Assembly (NCBI GenBank): GCA_945859605.1
Contig: OX243822.1
Location: forward strand, 6,985,860-7,049,859
Source of the DNA: Lumbricus rubellus
Taxonomy: Eukaryota > Annelida > Clitellata > Crassiclitellata > Lumbricidae
Direction: 5' to 3'
DNA: 64,000 nucleotides
The notes under the pieces were generated by a model. It searched no databases, was not told where the DNA came from, and saw nothing but the letters and a program-made list of their open reading frames with translations. Shown here piece after piece: positions 26,401 to 36,645 of this stretch. The stretch's first letter is position 1; each line of letters opens with the position of its first letter. The translations under genes and the position numbers were made by a program.

Positions 26401-29400
26401 CATACATACATACATACATACATACATACATAGGCCTACATACATACATACATACATACATACATAAATACATACATACATACATACATACATACATACA
26501 TACATACATACATACATACATACATACATACATACATACATACATACATACATACATACATACATACATACATACATACATACATACATACATACATACA
26601 TACATACATACATACATACATACATACATACATACATACATACATACATACATACATACATACATACATACATACATACATACATACATACATACATACA
26701 TACATACATACATACATACATACATGTATACGTACATACGTGCTTGTATACGTACATACGTGCATGTACAGATCATTTTCCGTACTGATTGGAACGTTGT
26801 AGACCCAGACGCAGCCGGCCACTGTGCAGGTACTTGTCGTCAGGTTCGTGAGCGACAACTTCGTATCGCCTAATTGCTCAGAAGAGTGCGTTTTGCAAGC
26901 CAAACTCGACAATATCTACTCGGAGGTAGGCCTACGCTTACGTCAGTTAAAGAACAGTGACGAATTCATTGAAAAAAGCTACACGTGGGAGATTCTCTTT
27001 AATATTACAATTTTTTTCATGACTTTTTGCGATAAATTATTATTTGGCAATCATGGTGGACATTCCGTTTCAAATGTTGATCAATGAAGACACAAAGAAA
27101 CTTGGAAGATTTAACCTCGGGTATTAATAATTATGCCATCGATTGTTAGCCTATTTTCAATAGTTGGAGTGACTTTGTTTACATTCATTCATTCATTCAG
27201 AGCATTTGTATAGCGCCTCTTCAAGAAACTACTCAGAGGCGCTCCCAGCCCAACCACGAACAAAGAAAAAAGACTTGAGGGACTTGTAGAACGCAGCCGG
27301 ATGGACCACAAGTAGTGAGCGAAGCGTAACCGGGAGGTCGTTCTAGACCAGTGGTTCTTAACCAGTGTTCGACCGAACCCCTGGGGTTCGGTGAGCCAGT
27401 GCCAGGGGTTCGGCAGAGGTCCTCTGAAATATATACATATTCATTGAAAAATCATCTGCTATTTTTTCAACTTTTATTTAATAAATTTTGTTTGAAACCT
27501 TATTAAATTTAAAGCTGCTCATCCTGCTAACCTTAGTTTTGTCTTACTGCACCATTGCACCTCCCGATAATTAACACCGGCAGGCATCTTTCTGTGAAGT
27601 AATATAAGGTATTATACTGATTAGATAGGCCTATGTAATTTTTCGTTGTTTTTCTGCAGAAATAGCATCGTATGACGTACGCTAAAAGCAAATATTGCCA
27701 TTTTCTTATAATATTTATACCGCAGAGTATGTCGAGCAAAAAATAAAAATTATGGTTCAAACTTGAGGGGTTCGGTGAATGGTCATGGATTTCTCTTGGG
27801 GTTCGGCTCCCTTGAAAAGGTTAAGAACCACTGTTCTAGACAGTAGGCCCCATGACCGAGAAAGCACGGCGCTGCTTAATAGCCAAGCGAGCCCGCGGGA
27901 CCAGAAGCTCACCTTTAGACGAAGAGCGAAGTACACGACGCGCTGCAACGTCAGAGACTGGACAGCACAGTATGTATGTATGTATGTATGTATGTATGTA
28001 TGTATGTATGTATGTATGTATGTATGTATGTATGTATGCATGTATGTACATTAGATCTAAAGAAGATGCAGTTATTGTTTTATTAGATTGGCCGAATAAA
28101 TGAGTGATTAATCATGCGTCAATGTCTGAACAGATGAGCGAGATTTCTGAGGCCTACAAGAAGGTCGGTTTGACGGTGAGGACTGCGAGTGAATGCACTT
28201 CCGGTCAGTGTCCGAACGACTACTTCTTTCTACCGGAAATGACGATTCTAAACACGAAGATCGTTTACATCTGCGACGCTGGATACATCCTCTACCGGAG
28301 ATCCGCATGTAGTAAGAACTCCATTCCACCATCCATCCAAACGTAGATACTTTAACATATATCTATCAGCAATCCATTAATCCATTAATAAATAATTCAT
28401 CAATCCATCAGTGCATCAGTCCTTCGGTCCATCCATCTATCCATCAATCCATTCATGCATCCATCATTCTATCCCTCAATCTATCCATCAAACAGTCTCT
28501 TCATCAGTTTATAATATTTCAATCAATCCATCAATCTATCTATCAATTTCTCCATCAATCTTTCATCAATCCATTCATCTATCCACCAATCTATCCATCA
28601 GTCTTAATATCAATCTATGTGTCTATTAATTCATCCATCAATCCATAGAGCCAGTCAGGCAGCTAACCAGCCAATAATCAACCAGTTAAATAAATCAATT
28701 CGCATATTATTTCTTCATTAATTCTTGGATTCAGTCGGTCATTTCTTCGTTAGTCCGCCATTCATTCAGTCTGTCAGTCAGTCAGTCATTCAGTCAGTCA
28801 GCCAATCAGTCAATCAGTAAGTCAGCCAATCAGTCAGTCGGTCAGTCAGTCAATCAGTCGGTCAGTAAATCATTCAGTTAGTCAGTCGATCAGTCGGCCA
28901 GTCAGTCAGTTGTTTTCCATTCAGTCGTAATAGCCAGTCAGACATTAAGTCAGTTCATGCGTCGCAATGCAACATAATGTAGCAATAATTGTGCTTGTAG
29001 TTCCATGCTGGGCCGGTAAATACTCGCCAACGCGTGGCTCAAACGAAGACTGCACCCTGTGTCCCTCGCTTACCTACCAACCAAATGTCGCCTCTGTGGA
29101 TTGCATGTCATGTCCCAACACCACCGCCAATGACACCACCACCGGTGCCACCAGTCTCGCGGAATGCCCAGAGGGTAGGTCAAATTTTTTCGTTACGCAA
29201 AGTAGCAGAAGGTAGAGTATAGGCATAAGTAAAGTGAGTTAAGGTATGGTAAGAATACAAGTGCATTGTCCAATGCGAGATAAAGTAAGTAGGCTAGGTA
29301 CTACTACTTAATGGAAGTTACTTCAAATAATTACAAAACGTGGAGTAAGGCATGATGAGTGGGTAAGGAGTAGTACTGAAAATAATGCAAGTAGGCTAGG

Positions 29401-32400
29401 TAGGCTATAGATGTAAGGTAAATTTTGCAACGTGAGTTAAGATATGATGAATGGGTAAGGAATGGTAGTGAAATGAGAAAAAGAGCACTAGGAACAGCGA
29501 GGTAAGTGAAATTTGTATGAATAATATTCAAAGGTAAGGGCGGCCTAAGGTAAGGCGAGTTTAAATAATTTTCGAATGTATGGTACGGAACTACGGATAT
29601 AGGTAAGTAATTTACAATCAAAAGCCTTGAGTATTCTAAGTAACGTAAGCTTATAGTAATTTCAACATCGTGAAACTTCGTGGAAGTTACCCATTCCAAC
29701 GGCAATCTAAATTTCTGAAAGGAAAAAGTTTACGCATCTCTTTCTTATGTACTATGTAGTCGGTTGAAAAATTGTTTATTTTCTTAGGCGATGGTTTGCA
29801 TTATAATCGCTACGAGTCACTACTATCACGTTTAAGCGTTAGTAGATAATACATGTACAGTCCCATTTTTTGCTTGTTTTATCGCAGCCTTAAGACTTTG
29901 TTTTCAGTCGGCATTGGGCCAAGAGCGCTCCTGGTTGTAACCTTGAAGAGACGCTATATTTATATAAATCTTTAAAATGAATGAATCCTACAATCACTGT
30001 CACATTCTGATGGTAGGCCCCTAACAGTTTGTGAATAACTTTCTTTAGCGTTGCAGAGCAAGAAGAAAGTGGCCATGTTTGTGTACTACACGACCGCGGT
30101 ACTGGCAGGGATCATTCTCCTCATCATTCTGCTGATGTAGGTAATCATTCCAAATTTCAAATAGTTTTATTATTCACTAAGAATTCTTTTAGCGTATAAT
30201 GATCAAAGACTCCTTTTTCTGATCAAGATGACGTGGCAAAACCTTTAATATACATGTAATAACAATTATTAATAATTATAGCAGCAATAATAATAATAAT
30301 GATTGGCAATGACCATAATAATGATAATGAAATAGGCCTATATACAATTATTGTAGGCTACTTCAGTTGGGTTAGTTGAAGTAGTAGTACTGTAGTAGTA
30401 GTAGTAGAAGTAGTGATATTGTAAGTGGCAATAGTAATGCTGGTAGGAGTAAGCGTGGTAGCGGTGGTTTTGAAGTAGTAGTTTGTTTGCTTGTTTGTGC
30501 ACTTGTTATGGCGCCCCTTGAATCTCTCTACTCGGAGGCCTCCCGACTGCAGAGCGGACACTGCATCGGAGTTTCACGCAGTAGCGCTGAGCAATAATTA
30601 TTGCGAGTGAAGAACTTGCCCAAAGTCCTTACGCGGTGACTTAAAGTGGATTCAAACCTGCAACCCTCCGGCTGCAAGGCGACGAACATATCAACTATAC
30701 CACCACGCCCCACAAAATTAATAGTGTTTGTTGTAGTGGTAGTAATAGAAGTTGTGATAATAGCAGTAGCAGTAGCAGTAGTAGCAGTAGCAAATGCATA
30801 CGTAATTTGTGGTAGCAGTGTTAGTAGTAGGTTAGTTGTAGTAGCAATAGTTGTGGTCATGGGCGCCCGCAGAAAATTTTGCAAAAGGGGGCAAAAATTT
30901 TACGATGGTCACGGTTGAATTTTTCAGTGGCAAGAGCATGAAAATACAGCGCTGGAAATTAAAAACACGGTATTTTTTCCAAGAGGTTTCTTAATGCAAA
31001 TTTCTCAGTTTCATTTTGTGTATTATTTTTAATATGAATAGTTTTCTCAGGGCGAAAATTTGTTAAAAATCCAAAAGTAGATGTTAAAAAGTAGGTCCAT
31101 GATTTCTATAGAGATTTCTAAACATAAATTTATGACTTTCACTGTGTGTATCATTGGTATCATTAGTGTTTTAATGCGAAGAAATTTGTTAAAAACTCAA
31201 AAGTAGTAGTTAGAAAAATAAGTGTCACTTTTCCAGGGGGGGCAAGTGCCCCCCTTACCCCTATGTGCGGGCGCCCAAGGTTGTGGTAGTTGCTGTTGTC
31301 GCTTTTTCTGGTATTGTCGGCGGTTATAGAGGTGGTGGTGATGGGGGGGGGGGTGGTGATAATGGTGGTAATGTGGTGGTGCTGATGGTGGTGGTATTGG
31401 TAGTGGTGGTGTTGATCGTAGTGCTATTGTTTCTGTAATCGTATTTTCGTCTTGTATGTCTGTAGAATAATATACCATTGTCGTGGCAAACGCTCAACAG
31501 ATAAGAAGATCGAAGCAATGGGGGCGGCAGCAGAGGAAAAGGTATCAATGATAACAATAATTTAGTTCTTACACCTACATCAAAATTACATCCACATACG
31601 CCAACCCATCCATACATCCAGCCATCCATCCAGCCATTCATCCATCATCCATACATCCATCCATCATCCATCCACCAATCCATCAATCCAGCCAGCCAGC
31701 CATCACTCATGCCTGCAAGCCATTTGATCGTGTTCACTTTTGTTTATGCATTATTGAAAATTCCGGTGGTTCAAACATATCTGGAGGTTAGTCGACGCCT
31801 ATTGTATCTATATATTTACATAGCGTTTCTCACATAATGATTATTGGGAGGCGCTCTCAGCACGAACAACTCGGGGGAGAGAGAAAATAATGCGTTTAAG
31901 GAGCAAGAGATAGATGAGCGAAAACGAGTCATTAGTTTAGCCCTTAGTGTGAGAGGAAAGTCCATGTGAGGGCCATCCTAAATGGAGGAACCAACCAAAG
32001 CAAAGGCCCGATGTTGGGTAATGGGTAAGAGTAGTCCCTGTCCTGAGAGAAAAACGATCAAGACGATCAGCAGAACGCATTGTGCAAGATGAAGATGCAG
32101 ATAACGACTTTTGGATGTACAATTGTACATGTAGACTGAGATGTATTTAGGGACATTTGTGAGCAGTGCTTTAGAAAACAGAAAGAAAATCTTGTAGATA
32201 TACATGTAGTGAATAAAGGTATTGATGGGTAACTACTAACTAATGTCAGACTTCCAAGTATTGCGAAACTAATACCCCGGTAGTGATTTCGTTATGGAGA
32301 AAGGACCCAGTTGTATGGCAATTCGAAGACGATCAATTCTGAGCGGATGGACACAATTTGCGTGCGATAAAAATAGCAAGAATTCTTAGCTCCTAATTAT

Positions 32401-34934
32401 TATTTACCTCTCCGACTTTCACGCTTCGAAGAATAATTGTCCATCTCTATGTAACTGTTCGTAGGAAATTGTCCTGCAATCACTGTTATGAGTCTGTACT
32501 TTGAATTTTTCAGCAACCGCTTCGTCCATCGAAAACAGCTTTGAGGAAGTTGTCAGGTACTTCGGTGGGTAAGAAGGCGGGCAAGGTCGCTTCAACGGGA
32601 GCAACGAAACCATCGCCTAAGGAAAATATCCCAGACGTAGCGACTATTGTACCGGTTCAGGCGCAACTCGTGAAATCTGCCCCACCCGCGGCTCGCGGAA
32701 ACGAAAAAGTTACCCCAGTCCCGGCATCAGATGGACCGGCCAAGGCAAAACCACTCCAAACATTATCTGGCTCCCCCGAACAGCCTGCAGACGGAGCCAA
32801 GATTGCGCCGTCTGCGCCAAGACCTCTTGAGGCAGCCACGCCCTCAAAGTCGTCACCCCCTGATGCATTCGCAGCGGCAAAGGCCACTACGCCTGAAGCA
32901 GCAAAGATCGCACCTTCCACGACCGGTCCAGTTCCTGCAAAGCCAGATATCGCATCACCTCCTGATGCAGCACCTACCGCAAAGATCGCTCCGACTGATG
33001 CGGCAAAGATCGGACCTCCAACGGCAGGACCCGACGCTGCAAAGCCCGCAACTGCAGCACCGCCTCATGAAACATTGGCGACCGCAAAGGCTGCTACGTC
33101 TCAGGCAACAAAGGCTGCTACGCCTGAGGGAACAAATATCGCACCGTCAGCGACAGGACAAGTCGCTGCAAAGCCCGCGACAGCCGCTCCCCCTGATCAA
33201 GTAATGACCGCAAGTATTACCACAACTAAGGCAGCAAAGGGAGCTACGCCTGTGGCAGCAAAGATTGGACCGTCTACGGTAGGACCAGACGCTGCAAAGT
33301 CCGCTATCGCAGTACCTGCGGGATCAATTACAACCGCAAAGGCAGGTCCTCCTGGTGCATCAGCGACCGCAGTGGCTGCTCCGTCTGCAGTAGCTAAAGC
33401 AGGACCGGCTATGGCAAGACCCGACGCTGCAAAGCCCGTATCAACGCCAACGGCATCTCCGGCCAGTCTCCCATCACCGGCTGATGCGAAATCAGACGTA
33501 CATTCAGCGCCGACTATGCCATCGACTCCTCTTGGTCAGGCTGAAACACCCGACAAGAAACCCTCTGGCAAGGTCCCAACACCGGCGGCCCCTGCGGTAG
33601 AAGGTGGAAACTACCATCCGCGAGTGAGTAAAACATCCCCATCGTTGGCCGCTGCGTCATCCGTCACCACACACAGAGCCGCATCTACAGTGTCGAAAAT
33701 TTCACCCACAACAGAACCCATACTGTCAAAAGCACAAACGATGTCTGCTATGATTCCCTCGCCCGAGGACAAATCTATCCTAGGGGACAAATCTACCATA
33801 GGGGACAAATCTTCTCCCGAAGACAAGTCCCTCCCCGAAGTCAAATCTCATCCAAAGTCCATTTTGAAGTCTGTTCCGCCACCGCGAGCAACATCCCAAG
33901 CCTCGGTTCCTGAGCAGGAGACCACCGCACCTCCCGGCGAACGCGCAGTCTCAAAAAAGTCAACCGTATTGCCATATGAAGAACCAAACGTAGAAGATAC
34001 ATTGGACATGAAACCTTCTCCAGTTGAATCAAAGCAAGACGCGATACAGCTGGCTTCCAAGCATAGGACTCCAAAGCCACTCCGAAATGACGCCGTTCGG
34101 CCAAGCAAAACGTCCAGATCGTTAATAACTCAGTCAGTCAAATCGGCCAAATCGGACGTCAACGCAATGCCGAAGACTTCGGCCATGGCAGCTCTCGTAC
34201 GTGCTGTAAGGTCCTCCGAATCACGTCAACCACCACCCGAACCAGCCTCTGAGCTGGTCGATGCTCAGAAACCGAGCCAGTCCGATGTTCCATCGTCGAT
34301 CTTCCGCACCGCGTCCCATATCTCCATATCCAACGACGCGACGCCGGCCGAGGTCATCATGAAGACGTTCGAGAAGGTTGCGCCGGACTTGAGGCTGCGC
34401 GCCATCAGAATCAAGGTCGGCGACGAGGTCGACTACATAGAAATACCGTCGAACGTTTCCATCATGAACGCCAGGAGCGTCCATTCGGAAGGGAAATTCC
34501 AGCAGGTTGGGGAACGTGCAAACGTCAATCTGAAGTTTCGGTATTCCGGACCTCTATCGCATGCGATCTCAGATGCTTCGCTATCCGCAACTCCTTCGAG
34601 CGCAGGTTCCACAAGCCAGGCCGTGCAAAGTCAAGACACGCCTCATCCAAGCCCCGCCACCAGCGAAAAATCTACGCCTTCGTCGTACGGGGATATGTTG
34701 ACAGAAATCCCGGAGGAGACGCCTCCAACAGGCGCAGGGTTTGCGCAAGCCGTTTCTAGATCGCGGTCCAAAATCAAGGCTTACCAAGCGCTCACAGGAG
34801 GAGGGTCAAAGGAAACCTCTTTTGAGGATGCTGCTATGACCCCTTCGCCTCAGCAATCAGCACCGAGTGTTAAGCCATCTCCGGAGAAACTGGCCAGGCG
34901 GGAATCCGTTGATTCTGGGACGTTCAAACACTGA
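23483..34934 (+). CDS. R4: Ig + Cys-rich + GCC2/GCC3 receptor (1390 aa)
   Basis: Nine coding exons: 23483-24167, 24785-25033, 25627-25805, 26803-26925, 28134-28311, 29001-29174, 30049-30136, 31466-31541, 32514-34934. They have a signal peptide with basic SRRRN after it, an acidic, N-glycosylated low-complexity region to 228, and an Ig-like domain (229-311; Cys in LVCST, Trp in [14 protein letters not shown]). An unrecognised Cys region (312-471, exons 3-5, includes FPFWF, CDAGY) follows. A GCC2/GCC3 module (472-529; [23 protein letters not shown]) precedes the transmembrane helix (about 538-560) and juxtamembrane YHCRGKRS. The tail (585-1390) has Ala/Lys/Pro repeats, then a conserved 85-residue segment (about 1175-1260) shared with R6. 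Intron 2 uses a GC donor. Compared with R6, a 2-nt deletion near 34921 shifts the frame and drops the last residues. A cell-surface recognition receptor is inferred. Confidence 0.85.
26142..26364 (+). mobile_element. tRNA-derived SINE (family S1), full-length copy
   Basis: GGGGTGCGGTGGTGTAGTGG opens the element (A box), B box GGTTCGAATCC follows, then CCTTGGGAAAGTCCTTCACT and the tail TAACAAGTGCAC with (CAAA)n. This is the clearest copy in the window and is in sense orientation in R4 intron 3. Confidence 0.85.
26385..26725. repeat. (ATAC)n microsatellite, about 340 bp
   Basis: Nearly pure CATA tetranucleotide with small interruptions at about 26432 and 26465. It starts right after the SINE tail and ends 77 bases before R4 exon 4 (26803). 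The long TyrIleHisThr and CysMetTyrVal open frames across it are repeat artefacts. Confidence 0.95.
27349..27833. mobile_element. 485-bp hAT-like non-autonomous transposon
   Basis: Perfect inverted ends CAGTGGTTCTTAACC / GGTTAAGAACCACTG with subterminal GGGGTTCGG repeats. It is flanked by a perfect 8-bp duplication TTCTAGAC (27341-27348 and 27834-27841). This terminus type is known from hAT (Tip100/Zaphod-like) elements. There is no transposase inside. It lies in R4 intron 4, within an older repeat. Confidence 0.85.
27970..28040. repeat. (GTAT)n microsatellite
   Basis: TATG tetranucleotide array of about 70 bp, 95 bases upstream of R4 exon 5. Confidence 0.95.
28320..28930. repeat. CCAT and CAGT tandem tracts in R4 intron 5
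   Basis: ATCCATCAATCCATC-type repeats (28320-28640) followed by CAGTCAGTCAGTCA repeats (28740-28930). The same intron of R5 has CAGT repeats (42360-42510) and that of R6 has GACT/GAAT repeats (56160-56300), so the arrays are inherited from a common ancestor. Confidence 0.85.
30497..30713 (-). mobile_element. tRNA-derived SINE (family S1)
   Basis: On the minus strand the head reads GGGGCGTGGTGGTATAGTTG, with the B box in GGTTTGAATCC (one mismatch). The tail ends AACAAGTGCAC. It lies in R4 intron 7. Confidence 0.8.
30858..31279. mobile_element. 422-bp MITE with GGGCGCCCGCA ends, copy 1
   Basis: Inverted termini CATGGGCGCCCGCA / TGCGGGCGCCCAAG flanked by a perfect 8-bp duplication GTTGTGGT (30850-30857 and 31280-31287). 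The subterminal zone has runs of G and C (GGGGGGGCAAGTGCCCCCC). A second copy is at 61181-61469. It has no coding capacity. Confidence 0.8.
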
Positions 34935-35355
34935 CTACGGTCCCGACGAAAACAACAGTAACGTCAACTGGAGACGAAGGCGCTGAGAGTCCTCCTTCTT
35001 GGGCGAGTTGGCGGCGGGACAGTGTCACGGTCGCAATGCCACGCAGATAGTTGGTGACATGTGGCGTGGGCGAAGAGCAGAACTCACAACGTCATCTCGT
35101 CTTCAGAACAATGAAACGAACATTTTAAAAAGGAGTCTTGAAACTCTGATTCTATAGGTCAACAGCCACTCAAACCGATATCCTTAATTTAGGTTCCATT
35201 TTGATCAGCCGCCGTGGTCCTGCAAAGAAGCTCAAAAGCGATCTTGAAAAGACAGTAATTACATACTAAATGACAGTATTAGGGCAACCATCGTTAAGTC
35301 AATAATTTATTCTAAATGCAATCACACATCGGCCGATCGTATCTCGAGAAATAAA
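34935..35355 (+). other. R4 3' UTR and poly(A) signal
   Basis: This region is closely related to the 3' UTR of R6 (48480-48839, minus strand). Shared sequences include GGGCGAGTTGGCGG and TGATCAGCCGCCGTGG (inverted in R6). AATAAA lies at 35350. The aligned R6 sequence has lost that hexamer (GATGAAAC). Confidence 0.55.
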
Positions 35356-35359
35356 ACTA

Positions 35360-36095
35360 CTAAAGGTAAACACAATACAAATTATAGAACCAACCGTGTT
35401 TGATGTTGTTCTTTAAAAGCTCAAGAGTACAAATTAACATAGGCTGCGACAGAGCATTCATGGCGCTAACCAATTGTAAGTGAAGAACCTGTTTAACCCT
35501 TTAATGCCGGAGGGTATAGGATATCTCATATTATTTACTACCATCTCGGCATTATAGGGTTAACTTAACCTTAAGGTCCCTACTCAGTAACTGTTCCAGT
35601 TGAGGCTCGAACTTGCACAGTAACCCATAACGCCACATGCCTAATCTAGAAGCAACCGGCCACCTTGTCGCACAAATAGCTTTATATTGCACATTGCTAA
35701 CCCCATGGCTTTTTTAACGTGCAGTTGTAAGCTTACACAAAATGTGCAGTGGTAGAAAAACTTCTGTACAGTTAGAACTAGCCAAAAAGTCATTGTCCTC
35801 CAATTGTAGGTAATTAATCATGTGTTATGTGTTCCGTCCCGCTAATCCTTTCCATCCTCCGCCATAACCACCTTTCTAAAGACTCGAATCGCGTGATTAT
35901 TATTCTGGTTCAAAGTGCTGTAAATGTCGTTTTTTATGTTATTTGCCAGTTTAACTTGCAACTCACAACTTACAACGTGAATCTATTGTATCTGGGAATT
36001 TCCTAAACGCCTTTAGAGTCATGACAATGCAGCGCGCTTGGCTAATATAATTAATAGCCTATACTATGATCAGCACAGCAAAATGAATTTCAAAA
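35360..36095. other. R4-R5 spacer with a partial MITE
   Basis: No gene. A fragment of the 190-bp MITE family is present at about 35704-35825 (CATGGCTTTTTTAACGTGCA, then TGTGCAGT). The rest is unremarkable AT-rich sequence. Confidence 0.5.
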
Positions 36096-36100
36096 ACGTC

Positions 36101-36351
36101 TCCATGGATACGACATTGACGTCACAATAATTAATTCTTTGTTTATGGCGGACGAGACGCGCGTGGATTTCGAATGGATTGCAAAACATGTTCGGAGAAT
36201 CTCTTAGACAGATCCACAACTTAGAAGGATTTAAATACTTTAGCAAAACTGCGTCGTAATCGACATTTATAGCAAGCTCCTTTGCTTTTCGAGTTTCGGC
36301 GATTTCGTGGCAGTTCTAATGCCGCTGCGTTAGGTAGACTTGCGTTTTCAG
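36101..36351 (+). promoter_or_regulatory. R5 promoter: CRE with degenerate X-box, non-coding exon 1
   Basis: ATGGATACGACATTGACGTC followed by A keeps the spacing of the other genes: a perfect CRE (36117-36124) and an X-box-like half-site altered to GGATAC. A non-coding exon probably ends at 36351 (TTTTCAG|GTAAGC). The acceptor is a TAG at 36621 or 36631, just before the start codon. Confidence 0.55.
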
Positions 36352-36645
36352 GTAAGCGCTATTACCACATAACCTTATCCCCATGATTAAATTCCTCTTC
36401 TTCTTTCGTTCTCTGCCCTCATTAATACATGTAGCAGTTGACTACAGTTGTCCATGCCCTAATGTAAAGGCCTCATTTAGTCATTCTTACTGTTCCTCCC
36501 TCAGTACCCTCAAACTCCCCATTTACCTACGTGTAGCCACGATTAACCGAACCGACCTACATAATCCGCCAACCTGACCTGACCTGATTCATACTTGATC
36601 TGACCTTGTTTCTGGCATCGTAGACTTTCGTAGACTTTCGTCGAC

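Noticed and set aside
26246..26912. Long open frames of Cys-Met-Tyr-Val and Tyr-Ile-His-Thr repeats on both strands
   Set aside because: Direct translation of the (ATAC)n microsatellite; no start context, no splice sites and intronic.
28740..28930. CRISPR-like regular repeats
   Set aside because: Tetranucleotide CAGT array without unique spacers, in a eukaryotic intron.
29001..29174. TNF-receptor or EGF repeat as the call for exon 6
   Set aside because: Cys spacing with PC..G.YS, C..CP..TYQ and SC or DC..CP..T fits the GCC2/GCC3 (ephrin-receptor-like) module better.
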